Source: Christensenella sp964494645 (lineage in GTDB: Bacteria; Bacillota; Clostridia; Christensenellales; Christensenellaceae). Taken from it: DNA of 58,631 bases. The notes beneath the pieces are model-generated. The model searched no databases, was not told the DNA's origin, and saw only the letters and a list, made by a program, of their open reading frames with translations. Below are positions 58,493 through 58,631 of this stretch, piece after piece. Numbering within the stretch: position 1 is the first letter of the stretch; each line of letters begins with the position of its first letter. The position numbers were made by a program, and so were the translations under genes. The stretch spans positions 1 to 58,631 of the forward strand of contig CAZBSH010000006.1 in assembly GCA_964494645.1 (NCBI GenBank), written 5' to 3'.

Positions 58493-58519
58493 AAAGGACA
58501 GGCTCACGACCTGTCCTTT
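58493..58519 (-). terminator. Terminator downstream of tRNA-Val
   Basis: Ten-base arms AAAGGACAGG and CCTGTCCTTT around CTCACGA, followed on the minus strand by TTTTT. It lies about 60 bases past the tRNA 3' end. Its arms match the hairpin at 46092-46119. Confidence 0.8.
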
Positions 58520-58579
58520 ATACTGATCGTCATCCCAAACACCCCATCTAAAAAGAAAAGGTTCGGATATGACCGATTT

Positions 58580-58631
58580 GGTGGAGACAGCTGGGCTCGA
58601 ACCAGCGACCCCCTACATGTGAAGCAGGTAC
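58580..58631 (-). tRNA. tRNA-Val (anticodon CAC), 5' part cut by window edge
   Basis: On the minus strand: anticodon stem CCTGC/GTAGG around TTCACAT, so anticodon CAC (codon GTG, Val); variable loop GGGTC; T stem GCTGG/CCAGC around TTCGAGC; acceptor strand TGTCTCC, then A and encoded CCA at 58580. The 5' acceptor strand and most of the D arm lie beyond the window. The anticodon and encoded CCA are seen directly. Confidence 0.9.

Noticed and set aside
1..58631. CRISPR arrays, insertion sequences, prophage genes, attachment sites, replication origin
   Set aside because: No regular spaced repeats, transposase, integrase or phage structural genes were seen. The only tRNA is at the right edge and has no integrase near it.

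Overview
The window looks like a chromosome segment of an anaerobic Bacillota (Clostridia-type) bacterium. The signs are strong AGGAGG-type ribosome binding sites, many TTG/GTG starts, YesM/YesN and LytTR signalling genes, a glycyl-radical enzyme with its activase, a membrane pyrophosphatase and a FeoA-FeoA-FeoB iron(II) uptake operon. I cannot name the genus. I saw no rRNA, insertion sequence, prophage or CRISPR array. One partial tRNA-Val lies at the right edge.

Layout. 1-5762: a sugar ABC uptake operon (binding protein, double ATPase, permease, sugar epimerase-like enzyme) on the minus strand, divergent from a DeoR repressor. 5853-11909: pyrophosphatase HppA, a YtrA-type GntR regulator, an unusual HdeD-like membrane protein with a probable papain-like domain, and a carboxylesterase plus acyl carrier protein pair. 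11979-14859: an ABC-2 exporter and a LytTR-DUF3021 pair, driven by two near-identical promoters. 14940-18251: a small lipoprotein, MmcQ/YjbR protein, aminotransferase, Cys-rich mini-protein and AraC/GyrI-like regulator. 18376-22196: a MacB-type ABC system with an exported partner. 22404-25849: DtxR-family regulator and feoAAB plus a Cys-rich tail protein, with palindromic operators. 25869-31061: hydrolases, ImmA/IrrE-like peptidase, cold shock protein, nitroreductase, radical SAM protein and TetR with a striking operator. 31156-33762: a protease-pseudokinase-repeat fusion.

34051-45909 is one functional block on the minus strand: YesN regulator, YesM kinase and a membrane-anchored sugar-binding protein (a three-component sensor), then an ABC sugar importer, then a glycyl-radical activase and a CxE-type glycyl-radical lyase/dehydratase. 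46137-57612 is rich in signalling genes: a LytTR regulator with a seven-helix sensor kinase, two closely related LytS-type kinases with different sensor domains, a response regulator with a winged-helix output, a diguanylate cyclase, an acyltransferase, a lipoprotein with three repeats and an isolated M13-peptidase-like N-terminal fragment. A small membrane protein, terminators and the tRNA close the window.

Many start codons were moved from the longest frame because a promoter or a spaced ribosome binding site lies inside it; this is noted per gene. The strongest candidates for something little described are the protease-pseudokinase-repeat protein, the HdeD/papain-like fusion and the paired LytTR promoters.
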